Source: Aquilaria yunnanensis (lineage: Eukaryota > Streptophyta > Magnoliopsida > Malvales > Thymelaeaceae). From it: DNA of 64,000 nucleotides. The notes below the pieces were generated by a model, which searched no databases, had not been told where the DNA came from, and worked only from the letters and a program-made list of their open reading frames with translations. How positions within the stretch are numbered: the first letter of the stretch is position 1; each line of letters starts with the position of its first letter. The translations under genes were made by a program, and so were the position numbers. Below, in pieces: positions 11,486 to 21,935 of the stretch. Location of the stretch: assembly GCA_039654915.1 (NCBI GenBank), contig CM077597.1, positions 55,580,001 to 55,644,000 of the forward strand, in the 5' to 3' direction.

Positions 11486-11497
11486 GCTCTGATACCA
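11486..11497 (-). promoter_or_regulatory. Copia 1 primer-binding site (initiator tRNA-Met)
   Basis: The minus strand reads TGGTATCAGAGC one base inside the 5' LTR end, complementary to the 3' end of plant initiator tRNA-Met. It marks the minus orientation and the LTR boundary. Confidence 0.95.
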
Positions 11498-11498
11498 C

Positions 11499-12914
11499 TG
11501 TGGGTTTCGGGAGCCAAACAGCGCAGCGGAATTTAACCGAAACCCTTCAGGATCCAAGTGAAACGGGGTAAACCGGGTGTTCGAAAATTTCATACCTAAT
11601 TTTCGGTTGAGATCTCTCACTCAACTGTAGAGTCGAATCACAAAACCTGAACAGTTGACGTGTTCAAGCTCTCTATGGTATCCACACGAGCCTCTCGGGA
11701 TCACCACGCTTCCACCACGTCCCGGCAGATGCGTTTCTCTTGCGCTCGCAGTGCTAGCTTGCGTCCTCCAAGGAACTGCAAGAGAAGAGTGCGGCTGTCC
11801 TTTTTGGGAGGCTAGGGCAAGGAGACCTGCGAATTTTTCACTTAAAAGTTGTATTTATAGTGAGACTCAACTTCCAGGCCTAATTGGTTTCAAAGCCCTA
11901 ATCCAATTAGGATTTAATTTCGGGCTTAATAATGGCTCAACTCCTTGGCCCATTATTAATACGAAATTAAAGTGAAACCATAACCCAAATAATTAGCCCA
12001 TGCACTCTAATGATCCAAATAGCTCTACGTGTGCGACCCAATAGGCTCTTGCCATGTTGGCAATGATCATAAATCACATTTATGATCATAAGCAATGAGC
12101 GGTGTCTAGCAACACATCATTGCTACCCAAGTGACAAGATTGTCGGTGAATCGACTAAACCTTTATGATCATCACCGATATATGCCATTGTCCCTTTGTC
12201 CAAGATATCAAGACTAAGCACGAGACATGGAATGTGTCACTCTCGTATAGCCCAATCTTTGGTTTCTTGATTACCGAGTAGACTAACTTAAACTGATGAC
12301 ATTGATATCATATATCAACTCATCGGAGCATGGCCATGCATTTTCTAAGTCTCACTCTATCAAGGGGCCCAAAGATATCACTCCCGTTACATAGGAGGGA
12401 CAAATCCCATCTTGATCATACAAATCCCTCCACATGATATGTGACATACCCAATGACCTCCTTCAAGTTCACTCAGTTACGAGCAACAAAGGAAAGTATC
12501 AAAGTATGTGACTCACATGTAGGGAACCTTGATGATCTTAGGTCGAAGGACTACATATACCATGATCACTATGAGAATCACTTATGACACTCATATAACG
12601 ATCCATGAAGTGTTCTCATGGTGGGTCGGTCCAGTACACAAGTTCTCCAACTTGTACCCATATGTAGACTACATATCTCATATTAGTCTCCACATATGCT
12701 AGTCATTATGTATTATTGCAACCCGCTCCACAATAATACTAGACTAGGGACGTTTAAGAATATCATTATTCTAGGGTTACAATTATGTTTATTATGTTAC
12801 GCAGAAACAAAACAACAAACAAAATTGCTGGATTAATGCCTCAATAAAATATCATGACTCAATGTGCAAAAATACAATCATCTCATGATTGGCTTTTTGG
12901 GCACAATACTAACA
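11499..12914 (-). repeat. Copia 1 5' LTR
   Basis: 1416 bp, starting TGTTAGTATTG at 12914 on the minus strand and ending CCCACA at 11499. It carries the TATA box at 11852-11859 and so is the likely promoter and polyadenylation unit. It is nearly identical to 4682-6098; about seven differences, all substitutions except one single-base indel. Confidence 0.94.
11852..11859 (-). promoter_or_regulatory. TATA box in Copia 1 5' LTR
   Basis: The minus strand reads CTATAAATAC, a strong plant TATA box, about 360 bp before the LTR's inner end. The same motif is at 60146-60153 in the second Copia copy. Confidence 0.7.
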
Positions 12915-15219
12915 GGCAGCAAAGAAGGAAAACACTAGCACAAGTCTTAGTTTTGGCTTCCACGCATTAGGCAATCTTGTTAAGTTCTAGTGGCCAGCTA
13001 CTGCAGCTGTAACTTCCAATAATAAAATGTATCATTCTAGCCACATACCCCCTATTTTATTTGCTCCATTATCAAGTAGAGACTTAGATAAAAGCAAGGA
13101 ATTTTTTTTTACATCAATATACCACCTATGGACCAAGTTATGGATTTTTTAAATTGGTTACAAAATTCTGACCAAATGAACAGTAACTCAGCCAACTTTG
13201 CAACGTCATATCTTTGGGTGCATGGCTCTAAATCCAGAAATTCCAAAGGCCAGTTAACCCTCTAGATGTCCTATAGGTGTGTTAAAAATTTCATACCAAG
13301 TTTCATTCTACACAGGGAGATATTAAACTTTATATCCAGAGTCGAAATTCTGGCAACTTTTGGACCATTTTGCCCATACAATTTTTCCAAACCATGTAAA
13401 CACTTCATTCACAAGGGGAAATCCATCCAAGGCTATCCCATATATGTCCATTACACATAGGAATTACATTCCCTTTCTATTAACAACTTTATGTGGCCAA
13501 AAAAAAATTTACAAGTAAGCAGCCCATCATTCACACATAGCCTGCTTTGCACCACATCACTTACATAGCCAAAACATTACTCAAATGTTCACATACTTGT
13601 CTCATTTTACAGACACTACATGTACATGAATACATGCACTAAAATATGGTCTTAAATCAGCTAAATATGCACCCTAGGTCACAGGAGGTCCTGAGACACA
13701 ATGGACTCCAAAAACATGATGCTGGACAGCTGCTGCACAACACAGTAAGTACCACCATTAAAAATACCAAATGTGCTCCTAAAATCACCAAAATTTCCAG
13801 ATCACAAATATACATATGGAAGTTCATGTATCTGAAATTTCAGATCAAAACTCAAACCACAAAGGTTAGTTTGAAGGTGATCTTTCAGCTGGACCAGAAA
13901 TGACAGAATTGAGGGGAGTAAGTTTCATTGAGAAACTTAGTAAGGGTAACACTTGGTTTCTTAAGGTAATGTGATCCTCATTAAAACCTACATCCAAAGA
14001 CACTAAAACACAAAAAACACAATGCATATATACAAGATATAGCAACCAAATTCAGCAGCCAAACACAAACAACAAACACATGAAATGTGGCAGCAGCATA
14101 TACCATAGGTTAGTCCATAAAACACGTAATAAACATAACCAAATCACTATGGCAGCCCTCCTCAATCTAATGCTTGGTCTTAGGAGGATTTTAAAATTAG
14201 TTAGTACTAACCTTGGGCTCTAGAAACCCTCAGTTTACTACCATCATTGTGCACTTCACACTAGGTCACAAAACCTTCAATAAGTGCACTCCCCTCACTA
14301 AGCTTGGTTCATCAAGCTCATGGCTCTCTTCCAAGCTTAGCCCCAGCTCCATGGATGTTTGAAAATTTCAGAAAACAGTCCATGAGAGCAAGAGACCCTT
14401 ACCAAAGTGGGTAGGCCGAAAATCAAGCTTGATCCTTGAAGTATGCAAGAAATAGCTCTAGTTTGCTTCCAATTGCTTCCTTTTGCCTTCAATTTCAATC
14501 AATTGTAAGTTTGAAGGTGTGGTGGCTATGGAGGAAGTATGGCTGTGTTCTTGGGCTGGGGGAGGACGAAAATGAGAGTGGGATAAGTGATTTGGCCACT
14601 TAAATGGCTTTAAATGAGCTTAAGGGCACCAAAACACACTTAGCAAGCTTAATTTGCTTTATGTCATTTTCCTTCTCACTAATTATGGTTTCTTTGTTTT
14701 AAACTCATTGGTACACATGTGCCCATCATTTTTGACTAATTATCAAGTCTTGGCTGCCCCCCCCCCATGGTGGGATAACCCCACAATTCCACCCTTAGAC
14801 TTAAGTCAAAAGCTTGAACACCTTAAGGTTTACACTAGGACATTTAGGTCCTTATTGCCTTTAGTGTTTCCTTTGCCCAAACATGTCTTCCATGAGCAAT
14901 TTGGTCCTCCAATAGCACTTTCGTACCATTCATATCCTTCCCATAACTCTCCAAGTCTCTTTCTTGAGAGTTTTGCAATTGAGTACCCGAATTTCCAAAA
15001 CCTTACAAAAAAGTCCATAGGTTGCTTGAAAAACAAGCAATCCTTAAGGCTTTTCTTGGGGACCAAGTTACCAACTTGGAACACTTTTAAGGAGGTGTTG
15101 ATCATGCCTTTTACCCCCCCCACACTTCAATCAATATGGTGAGAATTACACAATATAATGGTTTTTAGCCATTATGACACACTTCTAATTCTCCCATTTT
15201 GTGAGGTGGTAACAATTAG

Positions 15220-15413
15220 GCCCCCAATTTTGTTAACTCACCACTAGCCTTCTTAGGTCACCAATCGTGCACAAGTGCACATCTGGGTAGGCTTACCTTC
15301 ACTATTACCTCATGTGTCCTTGGTGCCCATCAAGTGTAGTAGTTAATCTTGTGCTTGGCTTAGTCTTTCTTTCCTAATTATCTTAGCTCTAGCTCAAAAT
15401 GAAGGTTGTGACA
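15220..15413 (-). mobile_element. Family-C Gypsy LTR, minus orientation, part 2 (5' end)
   Basis: Continuation of 2665-4484 past the B LTR. The minus strand starts TGTCACAACC at 15413 and carries a GACCTAAG..GGCTAGTGGTGAG segment that lines up with the LTR of F (near 53110). It directly abuts the gag-like frame of E with no PBS and no LTR of E's own orientation, so a rearrangement must have happened here. Confidence 0.55.
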
Positions 15414-16800
15414 TATGACCCTGAAAGGCAACAGGAGGCTTTAGAGCCTGATAGGGCCAATGGACCTAATGCCAGGGATAACCTACTTGGTCCTAGTAAA
15501 GGTAGATAGGAGAAGATGGAACTGATGATGGAAGGCATGCAGGCACATGAAAGTGAAAAGCAAGCTAGAGCTGAAGAGGTCAGAGAAGTAGAAGAAAGTA
15601 GTAAGGGAAGGAGGCTTGGCAAAGAGCCAGTGGTTTTGGATCAAGGAGAGTCAAATCTAATGTTAGGCAGAAAACAAGAGTGGGGGTGGAGGAGAGTTTA
15701 GAGCTAGAAGAACTGGGCATTGATATGGTTCCAAGGAGCACAGAGCCTCCTACAGAAGTTACTGCAAGAGGTGGGCCACCAAGAGGTGGAACCCGAAACA
15801 CTAAAGCAGGAAGAAGGAAGCCTAGTGGAGGTTGTCTTAGGGAGGGCCAGTTCGAAGGATTTTTGGCACTGAAACCCCCCATTTTCAGAGGTGGTTGTGA
15901 CCCTGAAAAAGCTGAATTCTGGGTCTATCAAGTGGAGAAAATATTTGAAAGGATGGAAGTCTCCTCCACACAGTAAGTGCTTTTATCCACCTTTAGACTT
16001 GAGGGGAATGCAGAACTCTGGTGGAGAGCTGTGTAGAGGACCAACAAAAGTAAGAATTAGAAGAGACCACTTGCATGAAGGAGATCAATGAGGTGGGTTG
16101 AATTCCTCCAAGTCTTTCACAACATTATGTGAGTGAGGCCTTAAAGGATCAAACGTAAGTTGAATTTGATTAGCTTGAGCAAGGGAATCTCAATGTAATG
16201 GAGTATGAGCAAAAATTCAATAGTTTAATAAGATGTTCTCCATAGTATGATGGGCAAGAGGACCTGAAAACCAAAAGGTTCTTTAGGGGTTTAAGACCTG
16301 AACTAAGGCAAATCCTCAGGGTTGTGGGAGCCATAGAGTACTACCAGGTGGTACAAAGTACTTTAGCCTTGAAGTAAGAAGTCAAGGGGCAGGTGAAGAG
16401 TAGCCTAGGAAGTGTAAGTGGAACTTACCGGGGGCATAAGAAGAGAGCTAGAGAAGGGGCAGAGCTTGTAGAAGGTAGAAAGGAAAATAAGAGAGAAAAA
16501 GGACAACAACAGTACGGTCCACATAGTGCTCTACATGTAGGAAGTTTTACGGCAACAAGCCATGTTTCAAGCTTACTAATGGTTGCCACAAGTGTGGAGC
16601 ACCAGACCATTGGGTAAGAGACTACCTTTAAAGGGAAGATGAAAAGAAGTTGATAGGGTGGTTCAACCCTAAGTGGGTTGGAGGACAGCCACCAATGGCA
16701 CAAATGAAGCCCAATATGCATAACTCGAGAAGGAACCAATTGCTTAACCTGCCACAGGACCAAAGGAAACAGAAACCACCCTTTGGTAGAGTGTTTTAAC
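15414..16800 (+). pseudogene. Element E gag remnant (Ty3/Gypsy)
   Basis: Broken gag. The clearest piece is at 15680-15976: an Arg/Gly-rich linker, then residues with the spacing typical of plant Gypsy gag (KPPIFRGG, DPEKAEFW, QVEKIFERM), continuing at ~15977-16030 in another frame as a TFRLEGNAELWW-like segment. Downstream reading needs several frame changes and passes many stops. Cys/His codons near 16560-16620 may be a decayed zinc knuckle. The gag resembles the Del/Tekay chromovirus type, from family knowledge and not from a search. Not functional. Confidence 0.7.
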
Positions 16801-16817
16801 TTGAGATAGCATAGTGA

Positions 16818-17230
16818 GTGGAAGATGTACTAGAGGCCGAGGCAAGAGAGAAAGAAGCTAGCCAGCAAAGGCTGAGTAGAAGAGCTTTAAAAGGTGCCAT
16901 TTACCTTAATGGCCAGTTAGTAACTGCATTATTTGATATTGGAGCTTCATTGTCTATAGTTTCTTCTAAATTGGTTAGAGCCATTAACTTAGAAGTAAGA
17001 AACATGATAGATATGTATATGGTCAAAACTGTTGGCAATGAAATCTTGTTTACTTATTACATAGTTGAAGATTGTGTGATTAGGCTTGATGAACTAGAAC
17101 TTAAGGCAGACTTGGTAGTGTTGAACACTTATGACTATGACATAGTCTTAGGCATGAATTAGCTAAGTGAGAAGAAAGTGGTAATAGACTGCTATACAAG
17201 ACAATTATTGATTCCTGGTTATGAACCATA
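16818..17230 (+). pseudogene. Element E aspartic protease remnant
   Basis: An open stretch of 114 codons with the retropepsin pattern: LNGQLVTALFDIGAS, IVSSKL, and a C-terminal DYDIVLGMN followed, after a stop, by LSEKKVVIDC. The catalytic triad that is normally D-T/S-G reads D-I-G here, so activity is unlikely. It follows the gag remnant and precedes RT, the usual Gypsy order. Confidence 0.8.
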
Positions 17231-17479
17231 CAAACTAGATGAATCACTTATGTTAGTCTCAGATTTCTAAATTAAAGTAGTGAAACAGGTACCCCTTAGT
17301 AGGTGAACATGAATGGTAGGGTTTAAATGAGCGTGGAGTAGCTAGTGAACTAGGCCAAATTCTTGTAGTCCAGGAGTACCTAGAGGTTTTTCCCACAAAC
17401 CTGCCTAGACTACCACCTGTGAGATAAGTGAAGTTTGAGATTAAACTGGTACTAGGACCAATTTTTTTTGTCCATAGAT

Positions 17480-18270
17480 TTAGATAGAATGGTCATACCT
17501 GAACTGGTACAATTAAAGAAGCAACTGGATGAGTTACTTAAGAAAGGGTTTATTAGACCTAGCGTGTGTCCTTAGGGAGCACCTGTCTTGTTTGTGACGA
17601 AAAAGGATGGAACCCTGAGACTCTATATTGCTTACAAAAAACTTAATGCCTGACTGTTAAGAACAAGTATCGTCTCCCAAGGATTGAGGATTTTCTTGAC
17701 TAGCTGAAATGAGCAAAAATGTTCTCCAAAATTGACCTCAGGTCAGGTTACTTTCAATTGAGAGTTAAAGAAGAAAACGTAGCTAAAACTGCCTTTAGAA
17801 CCAGGTATGGACACTTTGAGTACACAGTAATGCCATTTGGGCTTACTAATGCAGTTGCATTCTTTATGGACCTTATGGAAAGGGTATTTAGAGCATACTT
17901 AGACCACTTTGGGGTAGTCTTCATTGATGATATTTTGGTGTACTTCAAGAATGAGGAAACTCTTAAAGAACATTTGAGACTTGTACTTGGTTTCTCCAAG
18001 AACACAAGTTGTATGGGAAGTTGAGTAAGTGTAAATTATGGACCTGAAAGATTGGCTTTCTAGGCCATGTAATCAATGATCAAGGGTTGGATGTGGATCC
18101 TGAAAAAGGTTAGAGCCATTTTCGATTGGAAACAACCCCAGAATGTTAAAGAAGTTACGAGTTTTCTGGGACTAGCTAGCTACTGTAAAAGATTTGTACC
18201 TAAGTTTTCTATACTGGCAGCTCCAATGACAATTAACCAGGAAAGCCCAAAAATTTACCCAGGGAAGTGA
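17480..18270 (+). pseudogene. Element E reverse transcriptase remnant
   Basis: A Gypsy RT spread over two or three frames: [20 protein letters not shown] and KKDGTLRLYI upstream, then an open block at 17719-18024 with [21 protein letters not shown] and the catalytic FIDDILVY, then [17 protein letters not shown] and [10 protein letters not shown] at 18136-18220. Both Asp residues of the FIDD box remain. Stops and frameshifts on both sides make it a pseudogene. Chromovirus-like by its FIDDILVY and EHLRLVL motifs. Confidence 0.88.
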
Positions 18271-18289
18271 ATGTGAGAATAGCTTCCAA

Positions 18290-18760
18290 AAACTGAAGAG
18301 AAGGTCGACTATGGCCCCTATATTGGTGTTGCGAAACCCTGAAAAGGCTTATGAAGTATACACTAATGCATCCCAAGTAGGATTAGGTTGTGTCCTGATG
18401 TAGGACAGGCAGGCAGTTACCTATGATTCTAGGCAGCTAAGAGCACATGATACGAACTATCCAATGCATGACATGGAACTAGTAGCTGTGGTATTTTCAC
18501 TCAAGCAATGGAGGCACTACTTAATAGGTAACAAATTTCAGGTCTATACTGACCATAAGAGCCTCAAATATCTATTTGCCCAAAAGGATCTTAATATGAG
18601 GCAGAAAAGATGGTTGGAATACCTCAAGGACTTTGACTGTGTAATTGAATACACAACTGGCGAAGCCAATGTGGTGGTAGATGCCTTAAGTATGAGCTAT
18701 ACTAGAGTGCTCAAAGGTCGTGAAGTTAGAAATAAGGCTGAAGTCGAAACTTAACTTGCT
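18290..18760 (+). pseudogene. Element E RNase H remnant
   Basis: Typical Ty3/Gypsy RNase H motifs: an AYEVYTNAS-like start (normally DAS; the first Asp is Asn here), a YDSRQL segment, MELVAVVFSLKQWRHYL, FQVYTDHKSLKYL, and IEYTTGEANVVVDAL. Open in one frame from 18464 to 18754. It links RT to the integrase. Confidence 0.85.
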
Positions 18761-18789
18761 TGGCAAGACAATGGTTGAGTTGGGAATCG

Positions 18790-19229
18790 GACCAACTAAG
18801 TGTGCTTACCATCACCCCTGAGTGGTAGGGAGTCATCAGGGAGGAACAACTTAGTGATGAGAAGATTGATTTGGTGTTTGGCCAAATGAGGGGAAAGCTG
18901 TTTAAAGGCTTCTCCTACAAATAAGGGCTTCTGCACTTCTATAACAGACTGTATGTGCCTAACAAAGGAAATCTTAGGTCTTAGATTCTGGAAGATGCAT
19001 ACTCAAGTAAGGTCAATATGCGTCTAGAAGCTACTAAGATGTATCATGCTCTCGAAGCTTATTTTTGGTGGCCATACATGAGGCATGATATTGGAACTTA
19101 TGTAGCCAAGTGTTAAGTGTGCCAACAAGTAAAGGTTGAACAACAGAAACCAGGAGGGAAGCTTCAAAGCTTACCTATGCCTGAGAGAAAGTGGGGGTCC
19201 ATATCTATGGACTTTGTGGTGGTAATGCC
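18790..19229 (+). pseudogene. Element E integrase remnant, N-terminal part (split by element D)
   Basis: Contains the zinc-binding region (MYHALEAYFWWPYMRHD ... VCQQVK, with one internal stop) and the start of the core ([13 protein letters not shown]). It stops at the TSD ATGCC of element D, and the remaining integrase resumes at 28905. Removing D and one ATGCC restores collinearity. Confidence 0.82.
19225..19229. repeat. Target-site duplication ATGCC of element D (left)
   Basis: ATGCC occurs here and at 28900-28904, on either side of the 9.67-kb element D, within the integrase sequence of E. Confidence 0.9.
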
Positions 19230-21922
19230 TGTGGCGGAACATGGTCCCAGTGCCCCGAATTGCTAACACTGGTAGGCTCTAGGGAACTATGATCCCACTT
19301 AAGTTACAATTGGCTAGTTATTACTTGTCAGATATCTTAAATCCTTATGTGCAACTAGTTACTTAGCCTACCCTACATAAGAGATATGCATGCGTTGTCC
19401 TGGCTATGCAATAATAATTAAATTAAAGCTTCATCGAAAATAGTGCCGCGGCAATTAATGAAACATAAATCAAATAAGCCAAGACATAAATCTTTAGTTG
19501 CTTTAACTTCAAGTAACAACTATCTGCATACATTTCCAACTTATATGCACCCAAATGTAACTCTAGTGTTATACACACCAATGGTCATTAGTATAGGCAA
19601 TCTATGTATGAAATTACCATACATACTAAAAGAAGCATTTCATAACTATTAAGATCCATCCTCAGCTCTTCACCCAAGCAAGCTAGATTCAAGTGATGAG
19701 CCACGCTTTCCTTGTACTCACTTAGCCTCAACTGTAAGGCAAACCCTTTGGTCAGTACTTACTTATGCCGTAAGTAACTTAGAAAACATGGAGTTTCCTA
19801 CTTAGAGAATACCTTTGAACCAATAAAACTTAGCTTTAACACCTGCCCCTTACCAACTGTTAAGCCCAAATAAAACTGCTTAAACCTGCACAACACTTAA
19901 GGGGTGAGCACTCTAAAGTACTCAGTAAGGGATTAGTACCTGCAGGGGAAAGCAATGCATGCATACAAAGCACAACAAGCATATAAATAGACAATGTACA
20001 AAACAAAACAAGCAATCAACAAGATAACCAGAGGCAAGAAAATAAACAACAAACAATGCAAGTGATGGATGGATGAATGAGTTATGCACATGCAAATGCA
20101 CTTAGGACTTCCTTACACCCGTAGGTGCTGGACTTGTTGTGAGCTCTTACGACTGGGGTACTTGGATACTGGCCCTCGTATCCTATGCTAGCACTTAACT
20201 ACTAACCCCTTAAAGTCCTCTTACGGGCACCATAGAGTAAGACCTTACTTACTCAACCTTACCCGCCTTGACGAGCAACTTAGAGTAAGTTTCCACTTAC
20301 TCACTCCTTACCCATCTCTTCCCTTAACTTATTGTGCAGAGTAGCTACCTTATGTGGTTTAACTTACCAAGCTTTTGAAGCTTAGCTTAGGGCCCCTTAG
20401 TGGCTTACTTACCAAACTATAAAGTTTGGTTGGGATTCTCTTAGGTTTCCTTTTTATTGACCATAGGTTTATGACATTCTGCTCGGCCAACGAAGAGTCT
20501 GAAACCCGACTTAATCCCCTTAGTGCTCACTTGAGAACTGAAGCACTTTGACTTCCTTAGCCACCACTACTTACCCTTCCTTAACCACACCACTTAGCTA
20601 CTACCTATATAATGCATAATTCCCGACTTAGGAATGAATTCTAGACCCAATCAAGGCTACGGAACGTCTTAACTTAGCCTAGGGATGGAAACTGAGAGTT
20701 TGAGACACCCTTAGGATGCCCGGAGCTTGAGGGCAAAATGCCTTGGCGGCACCGTTGGCGACGCGTCGCCAAAGGCATCAGCGTTCGGAAAACTTTCAGA
20801 TTTCTCGGTGACGCATTGCCAACTCACGTCGCCTCTGGCGACGCATCTCCAATGGTGTCAAAACTGGCGACGCGTCGCCAATGCTTTCCAGCATTGTGCG
20901 ACAGCGTACGTTCTAGCACGAAAACTGCTCAAACTCCTTCATCCCATAACCAAATCACTTGTGTCTTGTTTCTAACTCATTCCCACACAAAAGACTACAT
21001 TTCTATGCATTATTTGAGCTTAATTAACTTGAATCCCTTACCTCAAATCATCTTGAAAGCAAGAACAAGCTATGAGCACCTCCAAGCTCCAATGGGTTCC
21101 CTTGAGTTCCAAACTTAAAAACAACCAAATTGGACACCAATAGCACGAAGTTAAGACCATTTCTAACCATTTAACAAGCTTAAAACTAACCCATAAGGAT
21201 CAAATACGTTTACCTTTGGGTTTGAACCAAAAACTTGCAAAAACAACTCCAAATGCACCAATTCCATAAAAAAATGAGCTAAGGGCTTGTTGGGATTGCT
21301 TCGGGACCTTCGAATTCCATGAAAACTTGAGTGATTTGGGAGGTTTGGGGGGTAGAAAGCAAGGGAGAAAGAAGAGGTATGAAAATGGCTAATGGGGGAG
21401 ATGATGAATAGTGTCATCTCCTCCATTTAAACCAATTTAGCCCAACTTCTTCCTCTTGTCACTTTGGCCCTCAAACTAAATTTTGAATCACTTAGGCCAC
21501 TTAAACACTCCCATTTCTATCACTCCTTGATCCCAAAGAAAGGTTATTCTTACCCAAACACACTGCCCTTGCGTCACCTAAGCCATTATAAGACATAATA
21601 GCTTAAATTCTTACTTAGTGCATTTTTCACCCTTAACTTAATAAATTGGTTCAAATGGCTATAAATTCCTATGGTCTTAACTTAACTAGCTCAAAACACT
21701 TGCATGGACCTAATCTTACCAAAATTACGGTCATGCTGCTTACTTGGGCCAAAATTACCATTTTGCCCTTTTTGCCCCCTTAGGTGCCAATTACCCTTTG
21801 AAACTCAATTTAACCTCAACTAGCTTGCTTTCCTAGCTTAATACTAATTATTGAGGGAAAAATACTTGGGATTCACTTACCTCGACATTTAATGTAGAGG
21901 AAATACTAGGAGAGCCTTTACA
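19230..21922 (-). repeat. Element D 3' LTR
   Basis: Plus-strand edges are TGTGGCGGAAC and CCTTTACA. Contains a cluster of palindromic GGCGACGCGTCGCC-type repeats at 20755-20905 and a TATATA candidate near 20604-20613. No genes. Confidence 0.88.
20755..20905. repeat. GACGCGTCGCC palindrome cluster, left LTR of D
   Basis: Contains an 18-bp perfect palindrome TTGGCGACGCGTCGCCAA at 20755-20772, a 16-bp perfect palindrome at 20865-20880, and decayed relatives between them (GGTGACGCATTGCC, GGCGACGCATCTCC). All are in a CpG-rich patch unlike the AT-rich surroundings. Confidence 0.85.
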
Positions 21923-21935
21923 TTCTCCCCACCTT
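21923..21935 (-). promoter_or_regulatory. Element D polypurine tract
   Basis: The minus strand reads AAGGTGGGGAGAA immediately before the 3' LTR (TGTAAAGG), the usual plus-strand primer of Gypsy elements. Confidence 0.85.

Larger units (their letters stand above)
4682..12914 (-). mobile_element. Copia 1: nearly intact Ty1/Copia LTR retrotransposon, 8.23 kb
   Basis: Complete element on the minus strand: LTRs of 1417 and 1416 bp with TG...CA ends, flanked by a perfect 5-bp TSD GGCAG (4677-4681 and 12915-12919), a PBS for initiator tRNA-Met, a ~1.4-kb leader, and one long gag-protease-integrase-RT-RNase H frame. Integrase precedes RT, which defines Ty1/Copia. I count about 7 differences between the LTRs, so the insertion is recent. 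One in-frame TAG interrupts the polyprotein. It sits inside a family-B LTR. A related copy starts at 59091 on the plus strand. Confidence 0.95.
4485..15214 (-). mobile_element. Family-B solo LTR copy 1 (~2.49 kb), split by Copia 1
   Basis: On the minus strand the LTR begins TGTTACCACC at 15214 and ends GGGTATCA at 4485, flanked by ATTAG on both sides. Removing Copia 1 and its duplicated GGCAG leaves ~2492 bp, collinear with the copies at 43891-46351 and 54466-56948. No internal gag/pol or second LTR is present, so it is a solo LTR or a small non-autonomous element. A 97-codon frame at 14830-15123 (minus) recurs in the other copies but matches no family I know. A C-tract lies near 14757-14766. 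Confidence 0.8.

Noticed and set aside
14654..15142. 162-aa frame in B LTR copy 1
   Set aside because: Not preserved at full length in the other B copies and without any domain signature.
21163..21426. 87-aa minus-strand frame in D's LTR (also 28015-28290)
   Set aside because: It changes frame and length between the two LTRs, so coding is not supported.
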